Shown here: positions 51,970 through 60,437 of the stretch, one piece after another
Position numbering within the stretch: the first letter of the stretch is position 1
Layout: each line of letters begins with the position of its first letter
Assembly (NCBI RefSeq): GCF_005222705.1
Contig: NZ_STGF01000021.1
Span: forward strand, 1-64,000
Length of the DNA stretch: 64,000 nt
Source of the DNA: Paenibacillus sp. SY21-1
GTDB taxonomy: Bacteria > Bacillota > Bacilli > Paenibacillales > Paenibacillaceae
Reading direction: 5' to 3'
Notes under the pieces: generated by a model
Told to the model about the DNA's origin: nothing
The model's database searches: none
The model's input: the letters and a program-made list of their open reading frames with translations, nothing else
Position numbers and translations under genes: made by a program

Positions 51970-52110
51970 CCTGTGCTAGGAATGAATTTTGTCGCTCATT
52001 TCGATGCAAAGGGATAGGAATGAGAGGCACTTAAAGTTATACTGTTTTTTAGTGTACAATGGATTTATGTCATGGTTTTCCCAAAAAAATTTGTTTAAGG
52101 AGTTTATACA

Positions 52111-53043
52111 ATGACTAAAACGCTTATTTTCGGACACAAAAACCCGGACACAGACACGATTACATCGGCAATTGCTTATGCGGAGCTCAAAACAAAGCTG
52201 GGCGCAGACGTTGAAGCGATCCGTCTTGGCGATGTTAACGGCGAAACGCAATATGCCTTGGACTACTTCGGCATTGCCGCGCCGCGTCTGATCGAGAATG
52301 TAGCTGACGAGACGGACACCGTTATCCTCGTTGACCATAACGAACGCCAACAAAGCGCTAACGATATTGATCGCGTGCAAATTCTTGAAGTCATTGACCA
52401 TCACCGCGTCGCCAACTTTGAGACAAGCGCTCCGCTTTATTTCCGCGCTGAGCCGGTTGGCTGCACAGCTACGATTCTGAACAAGCTGTATAAAGAGAAC
52501 GGAGTGGAAATTCGCAAGGAAATCGCAGGCTTGATGCTCTCCGCGATCATTTCCGATTCCCTTCTGTTCAAATCGCCAACTTGCACGGAGCAAGATGTAG
52601 CGGCTGCACGCGAGCTTGCCGCCATTGCCGGCGTGGACGCTGAAAGCTACGGACTGGACATGCTGAAAGCAGGCGCCGATCTGTCGGACAAAACCATTGC
52701 CCAACTGATTTCGCTTGATGCAAAAGAATTTGCGATGGGCAGCTACAAAGTGGAAATCGCCCAGGTCAACGCAGTGGATACGAACGATGTGCTATCCCGT
52801 CAAGCCGAGCTGGAAGCGGCCTTGAACGAAATTATTGCGGCCAAGGGACTTGATTTGTTCCTGCTTGTCGTGACCGACATTCTGAACAATGACTCCGTTG
52901 GTCTGGCGCTCGGCGCTAAAGCCGATGCGGTTGAAAAAGCTTATAACGTTAAGCTGGACGACAACAAAGCGTTGCTTAAAGGAGTCGTCTCCCGTAAATC
53001 TCAGATCGTTCCTGTCTTGACCGAAACGCTGAGCAGCCTGTAA
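52111..53043 (+). CDS. ppaC: Manganese-dependent inorganic pyrophosphatase
   Basis: This 310-residue cytoplasmic enzyme hydrolyses pyrophosphate to phosphate. Family II motifs are present: IFGHKNPDTDT (metal ligands H9, D13, D15), LVDHNE, EVIDHHR (DHH motif) and a C-terminal substrate-binding SRKSQIVP. GGAG stands 10 bp before the ATG. A TACAAT -10 lies at 52055-52060. Monocistronic. Confidence 0.96.
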   Translation: MTKTLIFGHKNPDTDTITSAIAYAELKTKLGADVEAIRLGDVNGETQYALDYFGIAAPRLIENVADETDTVILVDHNERQQSANDIDRVQILEVIDHHRVANFETSAPLYFRAEPVGCTATILNKLYKENGVEIRKEIAGLMLSAIISDSLLFKSPTCTEQDVAAARELAAIAGVDAESYGLDMLKAGADLSDKTIAQLISLDAKEFAMGSYKVEIAQVNAVDTNDVLSRQAELEAALNEIIAAKGLDLFLLVVTDILNNDSVGLALGAKADAVEKAYNVKLDDNKALLKGVVSRKSQIVPVLTETLSSL

Positions 53044-53153
53044 GAGCAACGCGTGATAGCGGCAGTCCGGGGCTTGAGCAATCAGGCAACGGGCTGCTTT
53101 TGCGTTTGCGCTGACCATAAGCCATTTCATAATAAGAGAAAGAGGGCATGAAG

Positions 53154-53459
53154 ATGTTTGAGATTACCGAGTACAGCGTGGAGCTGATGAAGGACCCGTT
53201 CGGCATTTTAAGCGGCAAGCGATACGAGTTTATTTTTGACCTGAGCGTGGATGAAGAGGATGAGCTGTACCATGAGGACGGCGTATCTCTGCGCGTCATT
53301 ATAGTCGTAGAGGAACAAAGCCAGCGTATCGCCAAATACGAGTTTTTGACGACTACGAGCAACGCCTATCTGGATTTTGAGCTGGAAGAGGACGAGTTGG
53401 GCTACGTTTTGGACTACTGTCGGGAGTGCCTTGAGGACGCCGATCAGCCGAGTGTATAA
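53154..53459 (+). CDS. Small acidic conserved protein (DUF6509-like?)
   Basis: The protein has 101 residues from ATG 53154, 8 bp after AAGAGGG; an in-frame ATG two codons earlier is too close to that site. The sequence FEITEYSVELMKDPFGILSGKRYEF and DVDEEDELY-like acidic centre recall a small bacillar family I know as DUF6509, but the identification is tentative. No signal peptide or membrane helix. Function unknown. It is 37 bp upstream of the phosphotransferase gene. Confidence 0.7.
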   Translation: MFEITEYSVELMKDPFGILSGKRYEFIFDLSVDEEDELYHEDGVSLRVIIVVEEQSQRIAKYEFLTTTSNAYLDFELEEDELGYVLDYCRECLEDADQPSV

Positions 53460-53495
53460 TCATTTGTATAGACAGCCGTATTGGGGGAATTTGCT

Positions 53496-54461
53496 TTGCG
53501 CAACGGAATCAAGCGTATGCTTAGCGAGCAGGAGCTGGCGGCCTTAATTGGTCATGCTTTTGGACAAGCGGTTTCAAACACGGCGGAGCTGACTGAAGGA
53601 TGGGCGAATTCGGCCTATTCGGTCAAAATGCAGGACGGCAGAGAGGTTGTTGTCAAGGCAGCCCCTCTCGGGACGACGGTTCTTATGGAGTATGAGCAGG
53701 GCCTGATGGAAGCAGAGGTCGGCTCGCTGCGGTTGGTCAGGCAATTGGGTTTAGCTCCCGTTCCGGAGGTGTATATATATGATGCAACGCAGAAGCTTGT
53801 CGATTGCGAATATTTCATTATGGAAAAGCTGCCTGGCGAACCTTATCACAAAGTGAAGCAAGCGTACACGGACGAGCAGCGCTATGCAATCGAATATAAG
53901 CTAGGGGAATATAACCGAAGCATCAATGAAATAAAAGGAACGCATTTCGGGCTGTATGCGGCATCCGCAAATCAGTTTCCGACGTGGCGGGACGCTTTTG
54001 CAAGCCTGCTTGAGGGCGTGCTGAGGGATGGGGAACGCGCGGAGGTTCAGCTTCCGGCTTCGTACAGGGAAATCAGAGAAGCCGTTACCGTCAGGCTGAA
54101 CACGCTGGATGAGGTAACGGAGCCTCGGCTTGTGCTGTGGGATTTATGGGATGCCAATGTTTTTGTGGAGAATGGCGCCATTACAGGCATCATCGATTTT
54201 GAACGGGCCATGTGGGGAGATCCGCTTATGGAGCACTACTTTAGTCATTTTAACCAATCCCAGGCTTTCAGGGATGGGTATGGCGTGCCGGAGCCGGACG
54301 GCAAGGCGGCATCTGCGCGAAGAGCGCTCTATGATTTGTACATGGATCTGATCATGCTTATCGAATGCCCTTATCGCCAGTATGAGGACGAGGAGCATCT
54401 GAATTGGGCCAAGCAGAATGCGGAGCAAGGCTGGGCCCGATTTAGAGGGATGACCGACTAG
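53496..54461 (+). CDS. Aminoglycoside phosphotransferase-fold kinase (APH family)
   Basis: The TTG at 53496 lies 7 bp after TGGGGGAA; 321 residues. The APH/choline-kinase fold is seen in the N lobe (VVVKAAP with the ATP lysine), hinge FIMEKLPGEPYHK, catalytic loop LWDLWDANVFV and IIDFERAMWGDP with the metal aspartate. The usual HxD of the catalytic loop is WDLWDAN, so His is replaced by Trp while Asp and Asn remain. It likely phosphorylates a small molecule; the substrate is not known and drug resistance should not be assumed. Its stop codon overlaps that of the convergent gene by four bases. Confidence 0.85.
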   Translation: MRNGIKRMLSEQELAALIGHAFGQAVSNTAELTEGWANSAYSVKMQDGREVVVKAAPLGTTVLMEYEQGLMEAEVGSLRLVRQLGLAPVPEVYIYDATQKLVDCEYFIMEKLPGEPYHKVKQAYTDEQRYAIEYKLGEYNRSINEIKGTHFGLYAASANQFPTWRDAFASLLEGVLRDGERAEVQLPASYREIREAVTVRLNTLDEVTEPRLVLWDLWDANVFVENGAITGIIDFERAMWGDPLMEHYFSHFNQSQAFRDGYGVPEPDGKAASARRALYDLYMDLIMLIECPYRQYEDEEHLNWAKQNAEQGWARFRGMTD

Positions 54462-54769
54462 CTTAAATTGGCGTACAGCAAAAAGCCTGCGATGGGCACT
54501 ACCCAGAGTGCCGGAACAAGCGATGCAATGACCGCTCCTCTCATTTGGCGGTAGTTGTATAGAATCCAGCTGATAAGGGCGGAGCCCAGGAAGGCAAGCG
54601 GGTACACCCAAATGGCTATAAACAGCGCCATTAACCAGAAGTTGGACTCCGAGCCCGGCGTATCGAACATCATGACGGACATCATCGCGAAAAAAAACCA
54701 AGCGATCGAGCTAACTGCGAATACGATTTGGCTGATCAGCAAAAACAAAAACGTTCGTTTATTTTTCAT
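54458..54769 (-). CDS. Three-helix membrane protein, unknown
   Basis: The ATG ending at 54769 has AAGGGG about 9 bp upstream; 103 residues. Three hydrophobic helices (about 6-30, 45-70, 80-100) follow a basic MKNKR start, so the N terminus is cytoplasmic. No family is recognised. It is convergent with the phosphotransferase gene and the two stop codons overlap over 54458-54461. Confidence 0.6.
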   Translation of the reverse strand: MKNKRTFLFLLISQIVFAVSSIAWFFFAMMSVMMFDTPGSESNFWLMALFIAIWVYPLAFLGSALISWILYNYRQMRGAVIASLVPALWVVPIAGFLLYANLS

Positions 54770-55064
54770 AGCTAGGACCCCTTCTATTTCTTCAAGCAAC
54801 TGGCAGGACTGACGTTAACAGTGTATCACGGTTTTCAGGTTCCGTCCTGATTTGTTTTTCCTGTGCCGATGGCAAGCATGGGGAACCCCGTTATCTGGGT
54901 ATGCTGGAGATATGAGGGCGAGTGGACGGGCGGATCGATTATTTTTTGCATAAACGTAGTGCTAATGGACTGCGGTTGTCCACTTCAACTGTCAGATATG
55001 TTATCATGGACTATAAGAAAAAGAAGCTAATTAGCCGAGCTGCTTTATGGAAGGAGCCTTTGTC

Positions 55065-55856
55065 GTGATTGATGCGATGAGCATGTTGAAGAAGACGAGC
55101 CGTACCTTTTTTATACCGATCAGCCGCTTGGTACCGGGCTTGAAGGAAGCGGTTGCTTCCGCATATTTATGTATGAGAGCCATTGATGAAATCGAGGATC
55201 ATGAAACGCTGAGCGACGATATGAAGGTAGACCTGCTGATGGGCGTTCACGACGCCTTTCGCTCTGCGGATGTCATAGATGAAACGCGCAAGCTGCTTGC
55301 TCCGCATCAAGGGCTGCTGCCTGACGTTTCGCTTAGACTGGACGAATGGGCGCTGCTTTGTCCTCCTACGGCGAACCCCGTCGTATACCGGTATATTGCG
55401 ATGATGTCGAAGCAAATGGCGGAGTGGGTACACGCCGGCTGGACCATCCGCACGGAAGCGGACCTTGACGGCTATACCTACAGCGTAGCGGGCATGGTAG
55501 GCGAAATGCTGTCGGAAATCTGGTTCTGGTTCGATGGGACCAAATCGGATATGAACAAAGCGGTCGCCTTCGGACGAGGCTTGCAGGCGGTTAACATTCT
55601 GCGCAACCGGGATGAGGATTTGGAGCGCGGCGTAGATTTTTATCCTGACGGCTGGGGCAATAAGGAGATGCTGAAATATACGAGACGCAATCTCAAAATT
55701 GCTGATTCTTACCTGAAGGATCTGAAGGGCGGACCGGCGCTTGATTTTTGCAAAATTCCGCTCAAGCTGGCGCACGCAACCGTCAATCTCATTTCCGTCG
55801 GCGGCAACAAGCTGTCCCGCGATGCGGTGATGAGGCTGGTTAATAGCGTGACCTAA
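55065..55856 (+). CDS. Phytoene/squalene synthase family prenyltransferase
   Basis: GTG 55065 is 8 bp after AAGGAG and gives 263 residues; ATG 55077 is an alternative. The head-to-head prenyl synthase motifs are present: KTSRTFFIPI, the first aspartate cluster D41-EIE-D45 in RAIDEIEDHE, YTYSVAGMVGE and the second cluster NILRNRDEDLERGVDFYP. Such enzymes join two prenyl diphosphates to phytoene, dehydrosqualene or squalene. No carotenoid, hopanoid or other terpene gene is adjacent, so the product cannot be inferred here. Terminator follows directly. Confidence 0.9.
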   Translation: MIDAMSMLKKTSRTFFIPISRLVPGLKEAVASAYLCMRAIDEIEDHETLSDDMKVDLLMGVHDAFRSADVIDETRKLLAPHQGLLPDVSLRLDEWALLCPPTANPVVYRYIAMMSKQMAEWVHAGWTIRTEADLDGYTYSVAGMVGEMLSEIWFWFDGTKSDMNKAVAFGRGLQAVNILRNRDEDLERGVDFYPDGWGNKEMLKYTRRNLKIADSYLKDLKGGPALDFCKIPLKLAHATVNLISVGGNKLSRDAVMRLVNSVT

Positions 55857-55862
55857 ACGAAT

Positions 55863-55899
55863 GAAGCCCATTGCTCACTGGCGAGCGAAGGGCTTTTTT
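55863..55899 (+). terminator. Rho-independent terminator
   Basis: AAGCCC pairs with GGGCTT, with inner GCTC/GAGC, followed by TTTT. Ends the prenyl synthase gene. Confidence 0.85.
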
Positions 55900-55913
55900 G
55901 TCCTTCTTGCACC

Positions 55914-55939
55914 GATTCAAGGCTCCGCTGCGCGGGTAT
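55914..55939 (+). promoter_or_regulatory. Sigma-B-like promoter of the stress gene
   Basis: GATTCA (55914-55919, 4 of 6 to GTTTAA) is 14 bp before a perfect GGGTAT (55934-55939), the general-stress promoter pattern, 47 bp upstream of a YflT-family gene. Confidence 0.5.
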
Positions 55940-55985
55940 ATATCGATGTAAGCTCATACTAGCCAGTACGAGAGGAGGGCTCACC

Positions 55986-56465
55986 ATGACGGTGACCATC
56001 GGTATTTTTGAAAACGAAGAGGCGATTCTGGCAGCGGCCAAGCAGGTACGGGATCAAGGACAGGAAGCTGAAAGCGTGCGGATAGCTGTAAAAAATGCGG
56101 AAGCGGCTCCTATCGTATCCGCTCAGACAGAATTTCCCGTGGAAGAGCTGCATGCGATTTGCGAGTCCAGAGAGCAATTCGGCGGAGGAGCGGGCGGGGG
56201 CATTGTAGCCGCGCCACTATCGACCAGCGGAAGCTATGCAGGGACAGGAGTCTACGGGCAAGGGGCGGTTGTCGGCGACATCTCCGGCAAAACAGGCCCA
56301 AATGTTCAAGCGGTGCTGCGCGATATCGGCATCCCGGATAAGCATACGGAGGAATGCGAGCGCGCGCTGGAGGGCGGCCGAATTCTGCTGATTGCCGAGG
56401 GCGAGCTGTCGCCGGTTACGAACGAAATGATTCACCGGGCCGGCGCGCTGGCGATTATTCATTAA
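55986..56465 (+). CDS. General stress protein, YflT/GSP17M-like
   Basis: The protein has 159 residues; GAGAGGAGG lies 8 bp before the ATG. It opens with TVTIGIFENEEAILAAAKQVRDQG, the pattern of the heat-induced YflT domain, has a Gly-rich centre and closes with DIGIPDKHTEECERALEGGRILLIAEG, which is also seen in YflT/GSP17M relatives. Soluble and probably cytoplasmic. The sigma-B-like promoter upstream agrees with a role in general stress. The biochemical role of the family is unknown. Confidence 0.8.
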   Translation: MTVTIGIFENEEAILAAAKQVRDQGQEAESVRIAVKNAEAAPIVSAQTEFPVEELHAICESREQFGGGAGGGIVAAPLSTSGSYAGTGVYGQGAVVGDISGKTGPNVQAVLRDIGIPDKHTEECERALEGGRILLIAEGELSPVTNEMIHRAGALAIIH

Positions 56466-56505
56466 GCCAGGCGTTGTTGCTCCTCATCATAATAGCTTCA
56501 ATTTA

Positions 56506-56533
56506 AACGGCGGACGTTGTGTCCGTCGTTTTT
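56506..56533 (+). terminator. Rho-independent terminator
   Basis: AACGGCGGAC and GTCCGTCGTT pair over ten positions (one G-U) around GTTGT, followed by TTT. Ends the stress gene. Confidence 0.8.
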
Positions 56534-56729
56534 CTATGAAAGACTGTTATGCCGGTGCTGTGGCGCTACTCATCTTATAACGCTGTGAATGGAGTACGGG
56601 TTGCTGCTGGGGCAATCATGTGACGGTAAACAATGAGTATAGCGGTTTTGTTCCTGCAACTTCCACCATCCTTTCATTATAATTGGAGGATATAATAATT
56701 GCAGGGAGAGATGCTCTATCATCAACGGA

Positions 56730-58205
56730 GTGAATCATTGGATCGTAGAGGCTGATATCGGACAGCTGCAGGCAGCAATGGAGGCGGGAAGGTTGACGTC
56801 GCTGCAGCTCGTACAGCTATATGTAGACCGGATCAGCGCGTACAATCACAGCTTGCGGGCTATACTCGAGCTGAATCCGGATGCGGAAACGATTGCGAGG
56901 CAGCTGGACGAGGAAAGGCAAGCTAAGGGGAGTCGGGGCCCTTTGCACGGTATTCCGCTATTGATTAAAGACAATATGGATACCGGGGACCGTATGCATA
57001 CAAGCGCAGGAGCGCTTGCGCTCGCCGAATCGTGCGCAGCTGCGGACTCGTTTGTGGTGGGCAGGCTGCGTATGGCTGGAGCGGTTCTGCTTGGTAAAAC
57101 GAATATGACCGAATGGGCGAATTTTATGTCGAATACGATGTGGGCCGGCTATAGCTCGCGGGGAGGCCAGACGAAAAATCCCTTTGGTCCCGGTGAAATT
57201 TTCGTCGGCGGCTCCAGCTCCGGCTCCGCATCCGCCGTATCGGCCAATCTGGCTGCGGCTGCTATCGGGACGGAAACTTCCGGCTCCATCATTTCCCCGG
57301 CAAGCTACAACGGTGTAGTTGGCTTAAAGCCAACGGTCGGTCTTGTAAGCCGGTCAGGCATTATTCCTATTTCCTGGACGCAGGATAGCGCAGGACCGAT
57401 CACTAGAACAGTAATGGATGCGGCCATCCTGCTTAGTGTAATTTCGGGAACAGATGAGCGAGATCCGGTCACGGCGACCGATCGAGCCCAAGGGGAACTC
57501 GATTATACGGCCTTTTTGCACGCGGCAGCTCTAAAGGGAAAAAGAATCGGCGTTCCGCGGCGGTATTGCGAGAGGCTGGACGAGGCTAGAATAGCTATAT
57601 TGGATAGCGCAATTGAAGCGCTGCGCATGGCGGGAGCGGAGGTTGTCGATCCGGTAGAGCTCCCTGGCGAGCTTGTCAATTGGGACGGCAAAATCCTGCG
57701 TTACGAGTTCAAAAAAGGGGTCAACGATTATTTGGCTCAAACGGCGAAAGGGCTGCCTGTTCATTCGCTTGATGAGTTAATTGCCTTTAACGAAGCTCAT
57801 TCCGTCGAAGCATTGAAATACGGCCAAAGCACCCTCGTTTGGGCGAATGAAACGAGCGGGCAATTGACCGAGCCGGAATACTGGGAAAGCCTCCAGGATG
57901 ACAGGATATTGGCTGGGGAGCGGGGCATCGATTGGACGCTTGAGCATTATCGTCTCGATGCGCTCGTAAGTCTGGGAGACGAGGGAGGAAACGACTCTGC
58001 TGCAATAGCTGGCTATCCGGCCATTACCGTCCCCGGAGGCTGGGCGGATACAGGCATCATTGATCCGGATGGCGGTTATTCGACTAGGGGCCCCCACGGC
58101 ATTACGTTTATAGGCACAGCGTTCAGCGATGGGACGCTGCTGGGCATCGCCTATGCGTATGAACAGACGACCAGGCATCGTAAGCCTCCGGAAATGTATG
58201 GATGA
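56730..58205 (+). CDS. Amidase (amidase signature family)
   Basis: Starting at GTG 56730 the protein has 491 residues. Its ribosome binding site is unclear: GGAG touches the GTG, and GGGAGAG is 20 bp away. Signature features are catalytic Lys80 in IPLLIKDN, the Gly/Ser-rich loop VGGSSSGSASAVSA (159-172) with the cis-serine, and nucleophile Ser186 in GTETSGSIISPAS. The C-terminal PAITVPGG and GTAFSDGTLLGIAYAYEQ are typical. It hydrolyses an amide of unknown kind; not GatA, since it lacks gatB/gatC neighbours. TATAAT at 56678-56683 could be its -10. Confidence 0.9.
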   Translation: MNHWIVEADIGQLQAAMEAGRLTSLQLVQLYVDRISAYNHSLRAILELNPDAETIARQLDEERQAKGSRGPLHGIPLLIKDNMDTGDRMHTSAGALALAESCAAADSFVVGRLRMAGAVLLGKTNMTEWANFMSNTMWAGYSSRGGQTKNPFGPGEIFVGGSSSGSASAVSANLAAAAIGTETSGSIISPASYNGVVGLKPTVGLVSRSGIIPISWTQDSAGPITRTVMDAAILLSVISGTDERDPVTATDRAQGELDYTAFLHAAALKGKRIGVPRRYCERLDEARIAILDSAIEALRMAGAEVVDPVELPGELVNWDGKILRYEFKKGVNDYLAQTAKGLPVHSLDELIAFNEAHSVEALKYGQSTLVWANETSGQLTEPEYWESLQDDRILAGERGIDWTLEHYRLDALVSLGDEGGNDSAAIAGYPAITVPGGWADTGIIDPDGGYSTRGPHGITFIGTAFSDGTLLGIAYAYEQTTRHRKPPEMYG

Positions 58206-58239
58206 AGCCGTTAAGCTGAAATGCTTATGTTCAAAAAAA

Positions 58240-58274
58240 GAAACGAACCGCAAAGCCTGCTTGCGGTTCGTTTC
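58240..58274. terminator. Bidirectional terminator
   Basis: GAAACGAACCGCAA and TTGCGGTTCGTTTC are perfect complements. On the minus strand seven T follow (the small gene); on the plus strand it ends the amidase gene. Confidence 0.9.
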
Positions 58275-58295
58275 ATTGTGGAACGGCGTGCAGCC

Positions 58296-58439
58296 TTACT
58301 GAACGCGCGGCCGGGATTTGCGTTTGGCAATCAGAGCCTGTACGGTGCTGATCACCTTGTCCCGGGCCTTTTTGTTTCTCATCAAATAGGCTGCGCCTGC
58401 TCCCAAGGAGCTTAACAAAAGCTTTTTCCCTTTAGTCAT
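58296..58439 (-). CDS. 47-residue basic protein, unknown
   Basis: The ATG (ending at 58439) has a perfect AAGGAGGT 8 bp upstream and a terminator directly after the stop, so the gene is likely real. It starts TKGKKLLLSSLGAGAAYLMRN, a short hydrophobic patch, and continues with a basic amphipathic helix ending KRKSRPRV. Net charge is strongly positive. It could be membrane-associated or nucleic-acid-binding; no family is recognised. Confidence 0.65.
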   Translation of the reverse strand: MTKGKKLLLSSLGAGAAYLMRNKKARDKVISTVQALIAKRKSRPRVQ

Positions 58440-58686
58440 CGCTATGACCTCCTTGTGTGACGTTAGTATCAACTTACCCATTTGTACCGTTGTTTAAGCA
58501 GAAAATATGCCTTGCTGCAGATCGCCTTGCATGCTTCGTTAAAGTTGTGTACGATCGACTTAGCATGAGTGTCGCCGTCATGAACGCATAGGCTGGGAGC
58601 CGAAGTGCAGGCTCAAGCAGCCCGGCCGCTTACTGGAGTCGGCGCTGAAGAAGGAACAACCTTACGTTAGAAGAGGAGGCAGGGAA

Positions 58687-59583
58687 TTGGAGCTTCACGC
58701 TTTGTTCAAGCCGGTGCAGGGAAGCGGCCAGCTTGCCGCCTATCGCTACACAGAGGTCGCTCCCTCGCCGGCGCTTCGCGAGTTGGTGTGCTGCTACTGG
58801 TTTTCACAAGCGGTTGCAGCAGGAGAATATGGAGCATCGCTCGATGATCCGTCGGTTCGGGACCGAGTGCTGCCGGATGGCTGCAGCGATATTGTTTTTG
58901 AACAAAATGGCCCCTGCGGCGGCTATTCAATTCGTTATTGCGGGTTGTTTGACCGTTCTTTCTCCATCGCTTACGACAAGCGCTTTGTGTACGACAGCTT
59001 TGGCATCCGATTTTTTCCGGGCGGAGCACATGCTTTGCTGGGCGTCGCTATTTCGGAATTTAAAAATCATCACCAACCGCTGGAGCTGATCCTGCCTAGC
59101 CTTGCATCGGAGCTTCAAAGCAAGCTGAACGGACGAGCGCCGGTGGACGAGCTAGTCGGGCTGCTGGAGCATTGTCTGCTGGACAATCTCCGCGCGCAGG
59201 ACAAACGGATTAACGGTACGGTGCAAAATCTGCTTTACCGAATTTTTAACGCCCGTGGCCTTAGCAGCGTTGCGGAATTGGCCGAATTTGAAGTTGTAGG
59301 CAGCCGTCAAATGAATCGCTTGTTTCATCAATGGATAGGCGCCAGCCCTAAAAGCTTTAGCGAAATCGCCCGTTTTCAATATACGCTTGGCGATATGCGG
59401 AGCGCCCGTTACAGGACGCTGGGGGAGTTGGCCGCAGCCAACGGATATTTTGATCAAGCGCATATGATTCGCGTATTCCAACGCTACTATGGGGATTCGC
59501 CGACCGTCGCAGCCAAGGAGCTTGCGGCTGTGTCCGATTTGTACAATACAAAAGGAAATCACAGAGCTATACTGCAAACGTAG
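58687..59583 (+). CDS. AraC-family regulator with DUF6597-like N-terminal domain
   Basis: The TTG at 58687 follows AAGAGGAGG by 7 bp; 298 residues. The N-terminal half (about 15-125), with APSPALRELVCCYWF and RVLPDGCSDIVFE, matches the pattern of the DUF6597 sensor half found in AraC regulators. The HTH part (about 185-285) has SVAELAEFEVVGSRQMNRLF and YFDQAHMIRVFQRYYGDSP. It probably controls the DinB-family gene 32 bp downstream as well as itself. Confidence 0.87.
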   Translation: MELHALFKPVQGSGQLAAYRYTEVAPSPALRELVCCYWFSQAVAAGEYGASLDDPSVRDRVLPDGCSDIVFEQNGPCGGYSIRYCGLFDRSFSIAYDKRFVYDSFGIRFFPGGAHALLGVAISEFKNHHQPLELILPSLASELQSKLNGRAPVDELVGLLEHCLLDNLRAQDKRINGTVQNLLYRIFNARGLSSVAELAEFEVVGSRQMNRLFHQWIGASPKSFSEIARFQYTLGDMRSARYRTLGELAAANGYFDQAHMIRVFQRYYGDSPTVAAKELAAVSDLYNTKGNHRAILQT

Positions 59584-59615
59584 GCATTCAAAAGAACGCG
59601 AGAAGGGGTATGAGC

Positions 59616-60104
59616 ATGAGCGGAGTAACGCAAATAAGGGATCACTTGCTGGAAGAGCTGGAGCTAGCCGTTAAAACCGGGAGTTCGTTAATCGCTTTAA
59701 TCAAGGACGGGGAGTGGGATTATCGTCCCCAGGACAATATGCGGTCGCTGGTCGAGCTGACGCATCATCTGGTTGCCATTCCGGCTTCGGACTTGGCCAT
59801 CATGCAGGAACGATCAGAGTCGGAGGTCGCGCAGGTCGAGAACGCGGCAGCCGGCATTCGCAGCCCCGAGGAGCTGCAGGCGCGCTATGAAAGCAATCTC
59901 GCGGCGTTTAAGGACTATTTTTTGTCGCTAAGCGAAGAGGAGCTGCTTGGAAAAACGACGAAGGCGTTTTATGCGGAGGAGGGCATGGTACAGATCAAAT
60001 GGCTGATCGAAGTCGTCACCCATTCCTTCCATCATCGCTCTCAGCTCTATAACTACTTAAAGCAGAATGGTCACGAGCTGAGCTTTTTTATGCTTTACGG
60101 CTAG
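59616..60104 (+). CDS. DinB-family metal-binding four-helix protein
   Basis: ATG 59616 lies 7 bp after GAAGGGGT; 162 residues. The DinB/YfiT fold is suggested by four helices and the three spaced histidines: H50 region LTHHLVAI and THSFHHRSQLYNYL near the C terminus, which bind a divalent metal. Members include thiol-dependent transferases and DNA-damage-induced proteins of unknown function. Likely co-transcribed with the AraC regulator. Confidence 0.85.
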   Translation: MSGVTQIRDHLLEELELAVKTGSSLIALIKDGEWDYRPQDNMRSLVELTHHLVAIPASDLAIMQERSESEVAQVENAAAGIRSPEELQARYESNLAAFKDYFLSLSEEELLGKTTKAFYAEEGMVQIKWLIEVVTHSFHHRSQLYNYLKQNGHELSFFMLYG

Positions 60105-60203
60105 ACGACTTGCATTTTCCCGGCAGCTTGGAACGAGGCTGTTCTCAGACAGTGTGCTGGTCGGTTCGTGGCTCCAAGCCTAAATCGATATGAAACCATA
60201 AAG

Positions 60204-60242
60204 GGACCTCCGTACACCACTTACCAGTGGATACTGAGGTCC
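60204..60242. other. 39-bp hairpin in the gap after the DinB gene
   Basis: GGACCTC (60204-60210) pairs with GAGGTCC (60236-60242); inside, GTA/TAC and CCACT/AGTGG pair around TACC. No T run follows. The remainder of 60105-60301 shows no gene. Confidence 0.55.
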
Positions 60243-60301
60243 ATTCGTCTACTCATGGGTGTGCATCGATGTTACGTGAACGCTGCTGCCCCGATGTATC
60301 G

Positions 60302-60430
60302 TTAGCTCAGCGGAAACACGGCAGTCAGCATGTTGTCGAGCATGACCGCCGCTTCTGCGCGGGCGGCAAATGGAAGCTCCGTCTCCGCTGATCAGGCCAA
60401 GCTGCACCATTCCTGCCGCTCTTCGCATTC
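60302..60430 (-). pseudogene. Frameshifted relic of an SLH repeat
   Basis: On the minus strand, GMVQLGLISGDG is readable in one frame and LPFAARAEAAVMLDNML, then a stop at 60304-60302, in another; joined they form the second half of an SLH repeat. A one-base shift near 60375-60385 separates the two parts, and no start or other repeats lie upstream, where the YdjM-type gene begins. It is the end of a lost S-layer-type protein. Confidence 0.6.
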
Positions 60431-60437
60431 CGGAGAA

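Noticed and set aside
51976..52704. 242-residue minus-strand frame
   Set aside because: Antisense to ppaC and its promoter region.
53496..54461. Antibiotic resistance gene
   Set aside because: APH-fold proteins are diverse kinases; the catalytic loop lacks the usual His and nothing in the context suggests drug modification.
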